Source: an uncultured Flavobacteriaceae bacterium
GTDB taxonomy: Bacteria; Bacteroidota; Bacteroidia; Flavobacteriales; Flavobacteriaceae
Direction: 5' to 3'
Assembly: GCA_937136455.1 (NCBI GenBank)
Contig: CAKZOO010000066.1
Span: forward strand, 62,001-126,000
Length of the DNA: 64,000 nucleotides
Every line of letters begins with the position of its first letter. Within the stretch, counting starts at the first letter, position 1. Under the pieces are notes generated by a model. That model saw only the letters and a list, made by a program, of their open reading frames with translations. It did not search any database and had not been told where the DNA came from. The position numbers were made by a program, and so were the translations under genes. This document shows, piece by piece, positions 9,288 to 16,428 of this stretch.

Positions 9288-9866
9288 TTGAGGCGTAAAA
9301 TACTATATCTATTATTTGTATTGTGCATTGAGTTTGTCAATGCTCATGAGGTTAATGAAGCTTTTTTTGAATTCGTTATTAAGAGTAATTCAGTAGAAGT
9401 TTATGTGGAGTTCCCATGGACCATGAGAAATGCACTTATCGAATACAATCCAGATTTAAAACACTCAACATCAAAAGCAGATTTTGTAAAAACATTTGAA
9501 AAATACCTAATAGAAAATTTAATTCTTGAAAATTCAGATAGAAGACAATTGAATTTTGATTTCTTTGAAGAGCTTCCTCAAAATGGTGAATCACATCAAA
9601 ACAAGTATATGCTAGTGTATAGTGGTAGTAATTTGGCTAGAGTTCAAAATACGATCATGTTTAATCTATATGACAACCAAGTCAACTACAATAGTTTTCA
9701 AATCAATGCTGAGAAGAAAACATACGAAACGAATAAGAGTAACCCTTTTTTTTATTTAAAAGATGACGTTAATGATTTTATGATTTACCTGGTAATGATT
9801 GGAATTCCTTTACTCTATTTAATCATAAGAGCAATAAAAAAAAGCTCCAGCGAGAGATCAACTTAA
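9288..9866 (+). CDS. Membrane-anchored secreted protein, TTG start
   Basis: The product has 192 residues and is of unrecognised family. A TTG codon directly after the YHYH stop is the only start that supplies the full signal peptide (RRKILYLLFVLCIEFVNA followed by HE). The next in-frame ATG lies beyond it at MRNALIEY. The middle is a soluble periplasmic-type domain (VYVEFPWTM and following). A single membrane helix near the C terminus (FMIYLVMIGIPLLYLIIRAI) is followed by a short basic tail. The zero spacing suggests translation coupled to the YHYH gene. It faintly resembles the leading part of HupE/UreJ-like or DUF6702-like secreted proteins, but not enough to name. Confidence 0.75.
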   Translation: MRRKILYLLFVLCIEFVNAHEVNEAFFEFVIKSNSVEVYVEFPWTMRNALIEYNPDLKHSTSKADFVKTFEKYLIENLILENSDRRQLNFDFFEELPQNGESHQNKYMLVYSGSNLARVQNTIMFNLYDNQVNYNSFQINAEKKTYETNKSNPFFYLKDDVNDFMIYLVMIGIPLLYLIIRAIKKSSSERST

Positions 9867-9895
9867 TTGAATTTATAACACAAATCAAATTTTCT

Positions 9896-10327
9896 ATGAA
9901 TATTCACAAGATTCTAACTATTGTATCTTTAAGCGTAATATTAAGCTCATGTGTTGAGAATAATAATGCTGAAATAACCGTTGAAACTATTGTTAAATCA
10001 AATCATTCTTGGAATGATGTTCTACTAGAGCCCTACTTAGAAGGACAACCTCAAGTTCAGATTTTAAAATATACCATCCCACCGCATTATAAATTACCAG
10101 AGCACAAACATCCTGCAATGAATGCTGGAATTGTAACCAAAGGAAAATTAAGAGTTATCAGTACTCAAACAAATGATACTTTGATCATTTCAAAGGGAGA
10201 GCCTATTGTTGAACTAATCAATACCTGGCATTACGGAGAAAATATATCTGATTAACAATTGGAAATTATTGTGTTTTACGCTGGAGTAGAAGGTGTTCCG
10301 ATTACTGTAAAAAGAGAGGATAAATAA
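9896..10327 (+). pseudogene. Cupin-domain lipoprotein gene interrupted by an in-frame TAA
   Basis: The ORF track ends this gene at 10255, after 119 residues. The same frame continues past the TAA at 10253-10255 for 23 more sense codons to a second TAA at 10325-10327. Those codons read QLEIIVFYAGVEGVPITVK, which is the usual last strand of small cupins of this type. One GAA-to-TAA change would explain it (GENISD-E-QLEII). The N terminus is a lipoprotein signal (SVILSSC). The cupin motif is visible as PEHKHPAMNAGIVTKGKLRV. The truncated product lacks its final beta strand, so it is probably inactive, unless the stop is read through or is a sequencing error. Confidence 0.75.
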
Positions 10328-10329
10328 AG

Positions 10330-10524
10330 TTATTTTATTTTTCTGCCATTTACTAGGTAAACAAATGATCCAATAAATGGGAGTAATAGTACTAATGCAA
10401 TCCATAAGAGTTTTGTCTTAAAATCACTATTGCTATTTAATATTTTATAGATGCAGTAAAATGGGAGTGCTATTAGAATTAATGCAAAGAGTTGCCAAAT
10501 CAGAAGAGAAAAATTGAATTCCAT
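10330..10524 (-). CDS. Small PLDc_N-type membrane protein
   Basis: I use the internal ATG at 10524 (MEFNFSLLIWQLF), giving 64 residues, because the upstream codons of the ORF-track start add a non-conserved leader. The protein has two membrane helices (LIWQLFALILIALPFYCIYKI and LLWIALVLLLPFIGSFVYLV). It ends with NGRK, the pattern of the phospholipase-D-nuclease N-terminal (PLDc_N) family. No nuclease domain is attached. It ends two bases from the end of the broken cupin frame, in convergent orientation. Role unknown. Confidence 0.75.
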   Translation of the reverse strand: MEFNFSLLIWQLFALILIALPFYCIYKILNSNSDFKTKLLWIALVLLLPFIGSFVYLVNGRKIK

Positions 10525-10643
10525 AATTGTATTTTCTATAAAATTAGAACTTATAAATTTCAAGAGGGTCCATAGTCGTTAATCGGTATTCCTATTCATT
10601 TTTAATCAACAGAGTTATCTTTAAGGTATTATAGTTTGATGTA

Positions 10644-11198
10644 ATGGACAATTTTCTTATATTTATGGACAAATGTCCAGTTATGATTTCAGATCAACAT
10701 ATTATTTCTGTGAAGGACCTAGAAGATTTAGATAAATCGATTAAAGTTTATGTGAGTAGATTTGATAAATTATCAAAAGATTCTACAAAATTTGAAAAGA
10801 TATCTTATTCTAATTTCTTCGATAATAAAATACTCATCAGTAAATCGATAAGACGAGGATTTCCTTTTGATTTATTCAATAAAATTAGAAAGGTGACTCC
10901 CTTTTCAGAAGATGATTGGTCTGAATATTTGAACTTATCGAAAAAAACGTTACAAAGACACCAAAAAGATTCTAACTTTTTATTTAAGCCTATACACACT
11001 GAAAAAATTATCGAAATTGCCGAGGTCACAAAATTTGGCACTGAGGTTTTTGATTCTGTAGAAAAATTTTACCTATGGCTTCAAACCCCTTCAATAGCTT
11101 TGGGTAGTTTAAAACCTTTTGAGCTTTTAAAAGATTCATATGGTAAGGAATTAGTGATGTCAGAATTGAATCGTATTGACCAAGGAATTTTTGCCTAA
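10644..11198 (+). CDS. Xre/MbcA/ParS-type antitoxin of a RES toxin module
   Basis: A 184-residue product. A central helix-turn-helix-like segment (FSEDDWSEYLNLSKKTLQRHQK, about residues 90-112) precedes the C-terminal toxin-binding domain once called DUF2384 (FYLWLQTPSIALGSLKPFELLKDSYG). It ends with the motif RIDQGIFA. The stop overlaps the start of the RES gene by one base (TAATG), so the pair is translationally coupled. Antitoxins of this family neutralise the RES toxin and usually repress their own promoter. The start could also be the ATG at 10665 (MDKCPVM), since the first seven residues look dispensable. Confidence 0.88.
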   Translation: MDNFLIFMDKCPVMISDQHIISVKDLEDLDKSIKVYVSRFDKLSKDSTKFEKISYSNFFDNKILISKSIRRGFPFDLFNKIRKVTPFSEDDWSEYLNLSKKTLQRHQKDSNFLFKPIHTEKIIEIAEVTKFGTEVFDSVEKFYLWLQTPSIALGSLKPFELLKDSYGKELVMSELNRIDQGIFA

Positions 11199-11656
11199 TG
11201 AGAGTTTATAGGTTGACAAGGGAAAAATATTCAACTGATTTAAACGGAAGAGGTGCTGCGAAATTCGCTAATCGTTGGAATTCAAAAGGAACGGAACTTA
11301 TTTATACTTCAGAAAGTAGAGCATTAGCTATGTCAGAAGTAGCTGTCCATCTATCTTTAGCTTTATTGCCAAACGATTATGTAATGTTAGTAATTGATAT
11401 TCCAGAAGAAGTTTCGATAAAAACCATGGATATGAAAAGTGTGCCTAAGGATTGGAATACACATCCTCCTAGTATTTGGACTCAGCGAATAGGTGATGAA
11501 TTTATAGATGCTAATAAATTTTGTATCCTTAAAGTACCGTCTGCTGTAGTACCTGGTGACCATAATTTGTTAATTAATCCTCATCACAAAGACTTTAAAA
11601 AAATTTCAATAGTTGAAGTAAAAGGTTTTCAGTTTGATAAACGATTATTTAAATAA
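11198..11656 (+). CDS. RES-domain toxin
   Basis: The 152-residue product spans a complete RES domain. Visible family residues are Arg26 in ANRWNSKG, Tyr36 in LIYTSES, Glu47 in MSEVAVHL, and Ser115 in KVPSAVVPGDHNLLINP, followed by the closing HH pair. RES toxins are related to ADP-ribosyltransferases and deplete NAD+; that is known for the family and not shown here. All the family residues are intact, so the toxin is probably active and held by the upstream antitoxin. A strong terminator follows at once. Confidence 0.9.
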   Translation: MRVYRLTREKYSTDLNGRGAAKFANRWNSKGTELIYTSESRALAMSEVAVHLSLALLPNDYVMLVIDIPEEVSIKTMDMKSVPKDWNTHPPSIWTQRIGDEFIDANKFCILKVPSAVVPGDHNLLINPHHKDFKKISIVEVKGFQFDKRLFK

Positions 11657-11690
11657 AAAAGCCCAATCCTAAGATTGAGCTTTTTGTTTT
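11655..11690. terminator. Bidirectional terminator between RES toxin and pnp
   Basis: AAAAAGCCCAATC pairs with GATTGAGCTTTTT around a CTAA loop, with one C-A mismatch. The A tract and T tract let it work for both converging genes. Confidence 0.85.
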
Positions 11691-11704
11691 CAGAACAGTT
11701 GAGA

Positions 11705-13918
11705 TTAGTTTTTATCTCTTCTGTTATCTCTTCTATTGTCTCTTTTATTATTGTCTCTTCTGTCGTTATCTCTCGGTTTAGGAGGTTGATAACCTTCAGG
11801 TTTTGGCAACAATGCTTTTCTAGAAACTTTGTCTTTTTTAGTTCTAGGATCAACTCCAAAGTATTTTACATCAAATACATCACCCATATTAACAACGTCA
11901 GTTACACTTTCAGTGCGTTCCCAAGCGAGTTCTGATACGTGAAGTAATACTTCGTTTCCTGGAGCTTCTACATACTCAACTACAGCACCAAAATCTAAGA
12001 TCTTGATCACTTTCACTTCGTATACAGATCCAACTTCTGGTTTAAAGCTAATCGAAGCGATTTTTGCAAGTACTGCATCAATTCCTTCTTGACTTGTACC
12101 AAGGATTTCAACGATTCCTTCTTCAGTTACAGGATCTTCATTGATTACAATGGTACATCCTGTTGCTTTTTGAAGCTCTTGAATCACTTTTCCACCTGGT
12201 CCGATTAATGCTCCAATGTATTCGTTAGCAATACGTTCTGTAATCATTTTAGGAGCATGTGCTTTTACATCAGCATTTGGAGTATCGATGGTTTCAGTGA
12301 TCTTAGAAAGGATGTGTAAACGACCATCTCTTGCTTGTTTTAAAGCATTCACTAAGATTTCATAAGAAAGACCTTTTACTTTGATGTCCATTTGACAAGC
12401 AGTAATTCCATCAGCTGTACCCGTAACTTTAAAGTCCATATCACCTAAGTGATCTTCATCACCTAAGATGTCAGAAAGAACGGCATAAGCACCTGAATCA
12501 GCATCAGAAATCAATCCCATTGCAATACCAGATACTGGCTTTTTCATTTGTACCCCTGCATCCATAAGTGCCATTGTACCAGCACAAACAGTAGCCATTG
12601 AAGAAGAACCATTTGATTCTAAGATTTCAGAAACTACACGTACAGTGTAGGGACAGTTATCAGGAATCATTCCCTTTAGGGCTCTTTGAGCAAGGTTACC
12701 ATGTCCAACCTCTCTTCTTGAAGTACCTCTAATTGGTCTTGCTTCTCCGGTTGAGAATGGAGGGAAGTTATAGTGTAGGTAGAATGTTTCTTCTCCTTCG
12801 AATGAAGGCATATCGATTTGGTTTGCTTCTCTCGAAGTACCAAGGGTTACTGTAGCTAATGCTTGAGTTTCCCCACGAGTAAAGATTGAAGAACCGTGTG
12901 TTGAAGGTAAGTAATCAACCTCACACCAGATTGGTCTGATTTCAGTAGTCTTACGACCATCTAAACGAAGCCCTTCTTTAAGTGTTAAATCACGAATAGC
13001 ATTCTTTTCAGCTTTGTGGTAGTATTTAGAAATTAAACCACCTTTTTCTTCTAATTCCTCTTCAGAGAAAGAAGCTTTAACTTCGTCTTTGATAGCTGAA
13101 AAAGCAGCAGAACGTTCGTGTTTTGCAGAACCAGCCTTGGCGATGGCATATACTTTATCATATGCAAGTTCTCTTACTCTAGCTTCTAAAGCTTCATCTT
13201 CTTCAGCTGGAGTGTATGTTCTAGTTTCTTTTTTGCCGAATGCTTGAGCTAAAGCTACCTGTGCAGCACATTGAACTTTGATGGCTTCATGAGCAAATTG
13301 AATGGCCTCTGCCATTTCTTCTTCGCTGATCTCTTTCATTTCACCTTCAACCATCATAACAGAATCAGCAGATGCACCGATTACCATATCGATATCAGAT
13401 TCTCCTAATTGAGCAATTGTCGGGTTGATGATGAATTCGCCGTTAATACGTCCAACTCTTACTTCAGAGATTGGAGTTTCAAATGGAATATCTGAAAGTT
13501 GAATAGCAGCAGAAGCAGCTAATCCAGCCATAGCATCAGGCATTACATTTTCGTCGTGAGACATTAATTGAATCATCACCTGAGTTTCAGCGTGGTAATC
13601 TTTAGGGAATAATGGACGTAATACACGATCCACTAAACGCATGGTTAATACTTCTCCATCAGAAGGACGTGCTTCTCTTTTGAAGAATCCACCAGGATAT
13701 CTTCCTGCAGCAGCAAATTTTTCTCTGTAATCTACTGTAAGTGGTAAGAAATCCACGTCAGCTTGATCGTAATTAGAAACTACAGTACAAAGTAGCATAC
13801 AGTTACCAGAACGAACCACGACAGAACCGTGTGCTTGTTTGGCTAATTTTCCAGTTTCGATAGAAATCTCTCTACCGTCACCGAGGTCAATGACCTCTTT
13901 AAATACTTTTGGTATCAT
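11705..13918 (-). CDS. pnp: Polyribonucleotide nucleotidyltransferase
   Basis: The 737-residue phosphorolytic 3'-5' exoribonuclease of mRNA decay. It is complete: a first RNase PH domain (about 1-145, with [18 protein letters not shown]), a helical linker, and a second RNase PH domain (about 315-550, with [23 protein letters not shown]). A KH domain follows ([20 protein letters not shown]) and then an S1 domain (about 625-700, [21 protein letters not shown]). A basic tail rich in RRDN/RRDK follows the S1 domain and may add RNA contacts. It lies downstream of rpsO on the same strand, the classic order, but a terminator separates them. Its leader contains two perfect hairpins. Confidence 0.97.
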   Translation of the reverse strand: MIPKVFKEVIDLGDGREISIETGKLAKQAHGSVVVRSGNCMLLCTVVSNYDQADVDFLPLTVDYREKFAAAGRYPGGFFKREARPSDGEVLTMRLVDRVLRPLFPKDYHAETQVMIQLMSHDENVMPDAMAGLAASAAIQLSDIPFETPISEVRVGRINGEFIINPTIAQLGESDIDMVIGASADSVMMVEGEMKEISEEEMAEAIQFAHEAIKVQCAAQVALAQAFGKKETRTYTPAEEDEALEARVRELAYDKVYAIAKAGSAKHERSAAFSAIKDEVKASFSEEELEEKGGLISKYYHKAEKNAIRDLTLKEGLRLDGRKTTEIRPIWCEVDYLPSTHGSSIFTRGETQALATVTLGTSREANQIDMPSFEGEETFYLHYNFPPFSTGEARPIRGTSRREVGHGNLAQRALKGMIPDNCPYTVRVVSEILESNGSSSMATVCAGTMALMDAGVQMKKPVSGIAMGLISDADSGAYAVLSDILGDEDHLGDMDFKVTGTADGITACQMDIKVKGLSYEILVNALKQARDGRLHILSKITETIDTPNADVKAHAPKMITERIANEYIGALIGPGGKVIQELQKATGCTIVINEDPVTEEGIVEILGTSQEGIDAVLAKIASISFKPEVGSVYEVKVIKILDFGAVVEYVEAPGNEVLLHVSELAWERTESVTDVVNMGDVFDVKYFGVDPRTKKDKVSRKALLPKPEGYQPPKPRDNDRRDNNKRDNRRDNRRDKN

Positions 13919-13930
13919 AAAATAGATTTA

Positions 13931-13982
13931 AGTCTTATAAGTAAGACTGTGTTAAACAATGGTCATCAGTAGGATTACTGAT
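13931..13982 (-). promoter_or_regulatory. Tandem hairpins in the pnp 5' leader
   Basis: Two perfect 7-bp stems with 4-base loops lie between rpsO and pnp: AGTCTTA/TAAGACT (13931-13948) and ATCAGTA/TACTGAT (13965-13982). In enterobacteria a leader hairpin of pnp is the site of autoregulation through RNase III and PNPase. A similar role here is inference. Confidence 0.45.
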
Positions 13983-14043
13983 CTTGTTGTGTTGTGTGTG
14001 TTCGACCAATGAAAAACTAAAGTGTCAGCTTTAAAAGAAAAGC

Positions 14044-14071
14044 AAAAAAAGGGAAGCATTGCTTCCCTTTT
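14044..14071 (-). terminator. rpsO terminator
   Basis: AAAAGGGAAGC pairs perfectly with GCTTCCCTTTT around a three-base loop, followed on the minus strand by a T tract. It lies 4 bases past the rpsO stop. Confidence 0.88.
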
Positions 14072-14074
14072 AAC

Positions 14075-14344
14075 TTATTTACGAATATTCAATTCTTTAA
14101 TTAACTCACGATATCTAACGATATCATTGGCTTTTAAGTAATCGAGTAAACTTCTACGTTTACCTACTAATTTTACTAACGAACGCTCTGTATTAAAATC
14201 TTTACGATTGTTTTTTAAGTGTCCTGTTAAGTGGTTAATTCTGTAAGTAAAAAGAGCGATTTGCCCTTCAGTGTTACCTGTGTTTGATTCGCTTCCGCCG
14301 TATTGTTTAAAAATTTCGGCTTTCTTTTCTTTTGATAAATACAT
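14075..14344 (-). CDS. rpsO: 30S ribosomal protein S15
   Basis: I start at the ATG at 14344 (MYLSKEKKAEIFKQYG), giving 89 residues, the normal S15 length. The ORF-track start adds 15 residues that have no place in the family and fall in the leader. Family motifs are clear: GNTEGQIALFTYRINHLTGHLK and LVGKRRSLLDYLK. S15 binds 16S rRNA early in 30S assembly. It has its own promoter box at 14398-14405 and a 5' hairpin, and it may also be reached by transcription from accD upstream. Confidence 0.97.
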   Translation of the reverse strand: MYLSKEKKAEIFKQYGGSESNTGNTEGQIALFTYRINHLTGHLKNNRKDFNTERSLVKLVGKRRSLLDYLKANDIVRYRELIKELNIRK

Positions 14345-14375
14345 TCCAATATTGTTTAAATGATTCTTATGTATG

Positions 14376-14392
14376 TGATTGATTTTCAATCA
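14376..14392 (-). promoter_or_regulatory. Hairpin at the 5' end of the rpsO leader
   Basis: TGATTGA and TCAATCA form a perfect 7-bp stem with a 3-base loop. It begins a few bases downstream of the promoter box, so it would be at the extreme 5' end of the transcript. It could stabilise the mRNA or take part in S15 autoregulation; both are inference. Confidence 0.45.
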
Positions 14393-14397
14393 GGCTG

Positions 14398-14405
14398 CAA
14401 ATATA
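14398..14405 (-). promoter_or_regulatory. Promoter -7 box for rpsO (TATATTTG)
   Basis: Exact match on the minus strand to the Bacteroidota TAnnTTTG element, 53 bases upstream of the chosen rpsO ATG. It lies between the accD stop and the leader hairpin. Confidence 0.6.
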
Positions 14406-14415
14406 AAATAAAATT

Positions 14416-15276
14416 TTAGTTACGCAGCGGATTATTCTGAATTAAATCAATATAAAGGTTGATGTTCTTTTTTAGCTTTGATCGATGTGAAATAAAATCC
14501 AAGAAACCGTGTTCTAATAAGAACTCAGAAGTTTGAAATCCTTCTGGAAGATCTTGTCCAGTAGCTTCTTTAACCACTCGAGGTCCAGCAAATCCAATTA
14601 ACGCTCCTGGTTCAGAGATATTGATGTCTCCGAGCATAGCGTAAGAGGCTGTAGTACCACCAGTTGTTGGATCGGTACACAAAGAAATATAAGGGAGTTG
14701 TGCTTCCGCTAATTGAGCGAGTTTCGCAGAAGTTTTTGCAAGTTGCATTAACGAAATTGCAGCTTCCATCATACGAGCACCACCAGATTTTGATATCATT
14801 ACAAATGGTAATTTGTTTTTGATAGCATAGTCTATTCCTCTGGAAATCTTTTCACCAACTACAGATCCCATAGATCCACCGATAAAACCAAAATCCATAC
14901 AACAAACCACTAAGTCTTTTCCTTGAGACTTTCCTACCGCTGTTCTAACAGCGTCTTTCAGACCTGTTTTTTTCTGAGCAGCCTTTAGACGTTCGTCGTA
15001 TTTTTTGGTATCTACGAATTTTAAGGGATCCTTAGATGTGATATTTGCATCTAATTCCTTGTATTTATTGTCATCGAAAAGAATTTCAAAATACTCTTTA
15101 GAGCCAATTCTAACGTGGTAATCATCCTCTGGACTTACATAAAAGTTTTTTGCAAGTGCGTCAGATTCAACTATTTTACCTGTTGGAGATCGGTACCATA
15201 AGCCTTTAGGAGTATCCTTTTTTTGCTCGGTAGTTGTTTGAATTCCTTTTTCAGTTCTTTTAAACCATGCAGCCAT
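14416..15276 (-). CDS. accD: Acetyl-CoA carboxylase carboxyltransferase subunit beta, without zinc-ribbon cysteines
   Basis: A 286-residue product. With AccA it transfers CO2 from carboxybiotin to acetyl-CoA, forming malonyl-CoA for fatty acid synthesis. The crotonase-type core is clear: [59 protein letters not shown]. In the usual enzyme the N terminus carries a Cys4 zinc ribbon. Here that place reads [20 protein letters not shown] and the first 100 residues contain no cysteine. I recall similar N termini in other Flavobacteriia, so it may be a lineage trait. It follows fbaA by 33 bases and is probably in its operon. Confidence 0.95.
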   Translation of the reverse strand: MAAWFKRTEKGIQTTTEQKKDTPKGLWYRSPTGKIVESDALAKNFYVSPEDDYHVRIGSKEYFEILFDDNKYKELDANITSKDPLKFVDTKKYDERLKAAQKKTGLKDAVRTAVGKSQGKDLVVCCMDFGFIGGSMGSVVGEKISRGIDYAIKNKLPFVMISKSGGARMMEAAISLMQLAKTSAKLAQLAEAQLPYISLCTDPTTGGTTASYAMLGDINISEPGALIGFAGPRVVKEATGQDLPEGFQTSEFLLEHGFLDFISHRSKLKKNINLYIDLIQNNPLRN

Positions 15277-15283
15277 ATAACTA

Positions 15284-15299
15284 TATCTTTTAAAAGATA
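15284..15299. promoter_or_regulatory. Perfect 16-bp palindrome upstream of accD
   Basis: TATCTTTTAAAAGATA is a perfect loopless palindrome centred about 16 bases upstream of the accD ATG, in the fbaA-accD gap. It could be an operator or simply an AT-rich chance palindrome. Confidence 0.3.
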
Positions 15300-15309
15300 A
15301 AGATAGTAT

Positions 15310-16377
15310 TTATAATGTATTTACATTATTTAAATCTTCAAAAGCTTGCTTTAAACGAGCTACAAAAGTCTTTTCACCTTCTCTTAACCAAACTCTTGGA
15401 TCGTAGTATTTTTTGTTTGGTTGATCGTCTCCTTCTGGATTTCCAATTTGAGATTGTAAGTAATCTTTTTTGTCTTGGATAAAGTCTCTAACACCCGTTA
15501 AGAAACCGTATTGTAAATCGGTATCGATGTTCATTTTGATTACTCCGTATCCGATAGACTCTCTTATTTCTTCTAAAGTAGATCCAGATCCACCGTGGAA
15601 CACAAAATCGATGTGATTTTCTTCAACACCGTATTTCTCTGTAATGTACTCTTGAGAGTTTTTTAAGATTTTAGGAGTTAATTTAACGTTTCCAGGTTTG
15701 TATACTCCGTGAACGTTACCAAATGCAGCAGCAATCGTAAAACGAGGGCTTACTTTAGAAAGCTCTTCATAGGCGTAGGCTACTTCTTCAGGTTGTGTGT
15801 ATAGTTTAGAAGCATCAACATCAGAATTGTCCACTCCGTCTTCTTCACCACCTGTTATTCCGAGTTCAATTTCAAGGGTCATACCCATTTTACTCATTCT
15901 CGCTAAGTATTCTTTACAGATAGCGATGTTTTCTTCTAATGGCTCTTCCGATAAATCAATCATATGAGAAGAGAATAATGGAGCTCCAGTTTCAGCAAAA
16001 TGTGCTTCAGAAGCTTCTAATAAACCATCAATCCATGGCAATAATTTTTTAGCACAATGGTCTGTGTGTAAAATTACAGGAACACCATAGGCTTTAGCTA
16101 ATTGGTGTACGTGTTTTGCACCAGCAATTGCTCCTTGTATAGCAGCGTTTTGGTTTTCATTTGAAAGTCCTTTTCCAGCATTGAACTGAGCACCTCCATT
16201 TGAGAATTGAATAATAACTGGAGCGTTGAGTTCTGCAGCAGCTTCTAAAACACCGTTAATGGAATTTGATCCTGTTACATTGACTGCTGGTAAAGCAAAT
16301 CCTTTTTCTTTAGCGTAATTAAAAATTTCTTGTACTTGATCACCGGTCGCAACACCAGGTTTAATATTATGCGCCAT
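15310..16377 (-). CDS. fbaA: Class II fructose-bisphosphate aldolase
   Basis: A 355-residue zinc-dependent aldolase that cleaves fructose 1,6-bisphosphate in glycolysis and forms it in gluconeogenesis. Class IIA signatures are visible: VILHTDHCAK with catalytic Asp106 and zinc His107, the ELGITGGEEDG loop, GNVHGVYKPG and FVFHGGSGS with further metal and phosphate ligands, and INIDTDLQ-type strand KMNIDTDLQYGF. Length is normal. A TATTTTTG box lies about 30 bases upstream. accD follows closely on the same strand. Confidence 0.97.
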   Translation of the reverse strand: MAHNIKPGVATGDQVQEIFNYAKEKGFALPAVNVTGSNSINGVLEAAAELNAPVIIQFSNGGAQFNAGKGLSNENQNAAIQGAIAGAKHVHQLAKAYGVPVILHTDHCAKKLLPWIDGLLEASEAHFAETGAPLFSSHMIDLSEEPLEENIAICKEYLARMSKMGMTLEIELGITGGEEDGVDNSDVDASKLYTQPEEVAYAYEELSKVSPRFTIAAAFGNVHGVYKPGNVKLTPKILKNSQEYITEKYGVEENHIDFVFHGGSGSTLEEIRESIGYGVIKMNIDTDLQYGFLTGVRDFIQDKKDYLQSQIGNPEGDDQPNKKYYDPRVWLREGEKTFVARLKQAFEDLNNVNTL

Positions 16378-16406
16378 GATAATGGTTTTGGTTATTAATA
16401 GTGCGG

Positions 16407-16414
16407 CAAAAATA
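16407..16414 (-). promoter_or_regulatory. Promoter -7 box for fbaA (TATTTTTG)
   Basis: Exact TAnnTTTG match on the minus strand, 29 bases upstream of the fbaA ATG and preceding the accD-containing operon. Confidence 0.6.
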
Positions 16415-16428
16415 CAAATAAATCTAGA

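Noticed and set aside
9743-9751. Run of eight T inside the membrane-anchored gene, possible phase switch
   Set aside because: AT-rich genome has many such runs; the frame is intact and nothing else suggests switching.
10214-10405. 63-residue minus-strand ORF overlapping the cupin end
   Set aside because: It overlaps the cupin frame and the PLDc_N gene and has no family features.
10618-10643. Promoter for the toxin-antitoxin pair (TATAGTTTG)
   Set aside because: One base too long in the spacer for TAnnTTTG and no clear operator repeat; too weak to list.
11675-11935. Plus-strand 86-residue ORF opposite the pnp end
   Set aside because: Mirror of the low-complexity Arg/Asp-rich pnp tail.
13983-14003. 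GT-rich stretch before pnp as a simple repeat
   Set aside because: Short and irregular; no evidence of a repeat unit beyond a few GTG/TTG steps.
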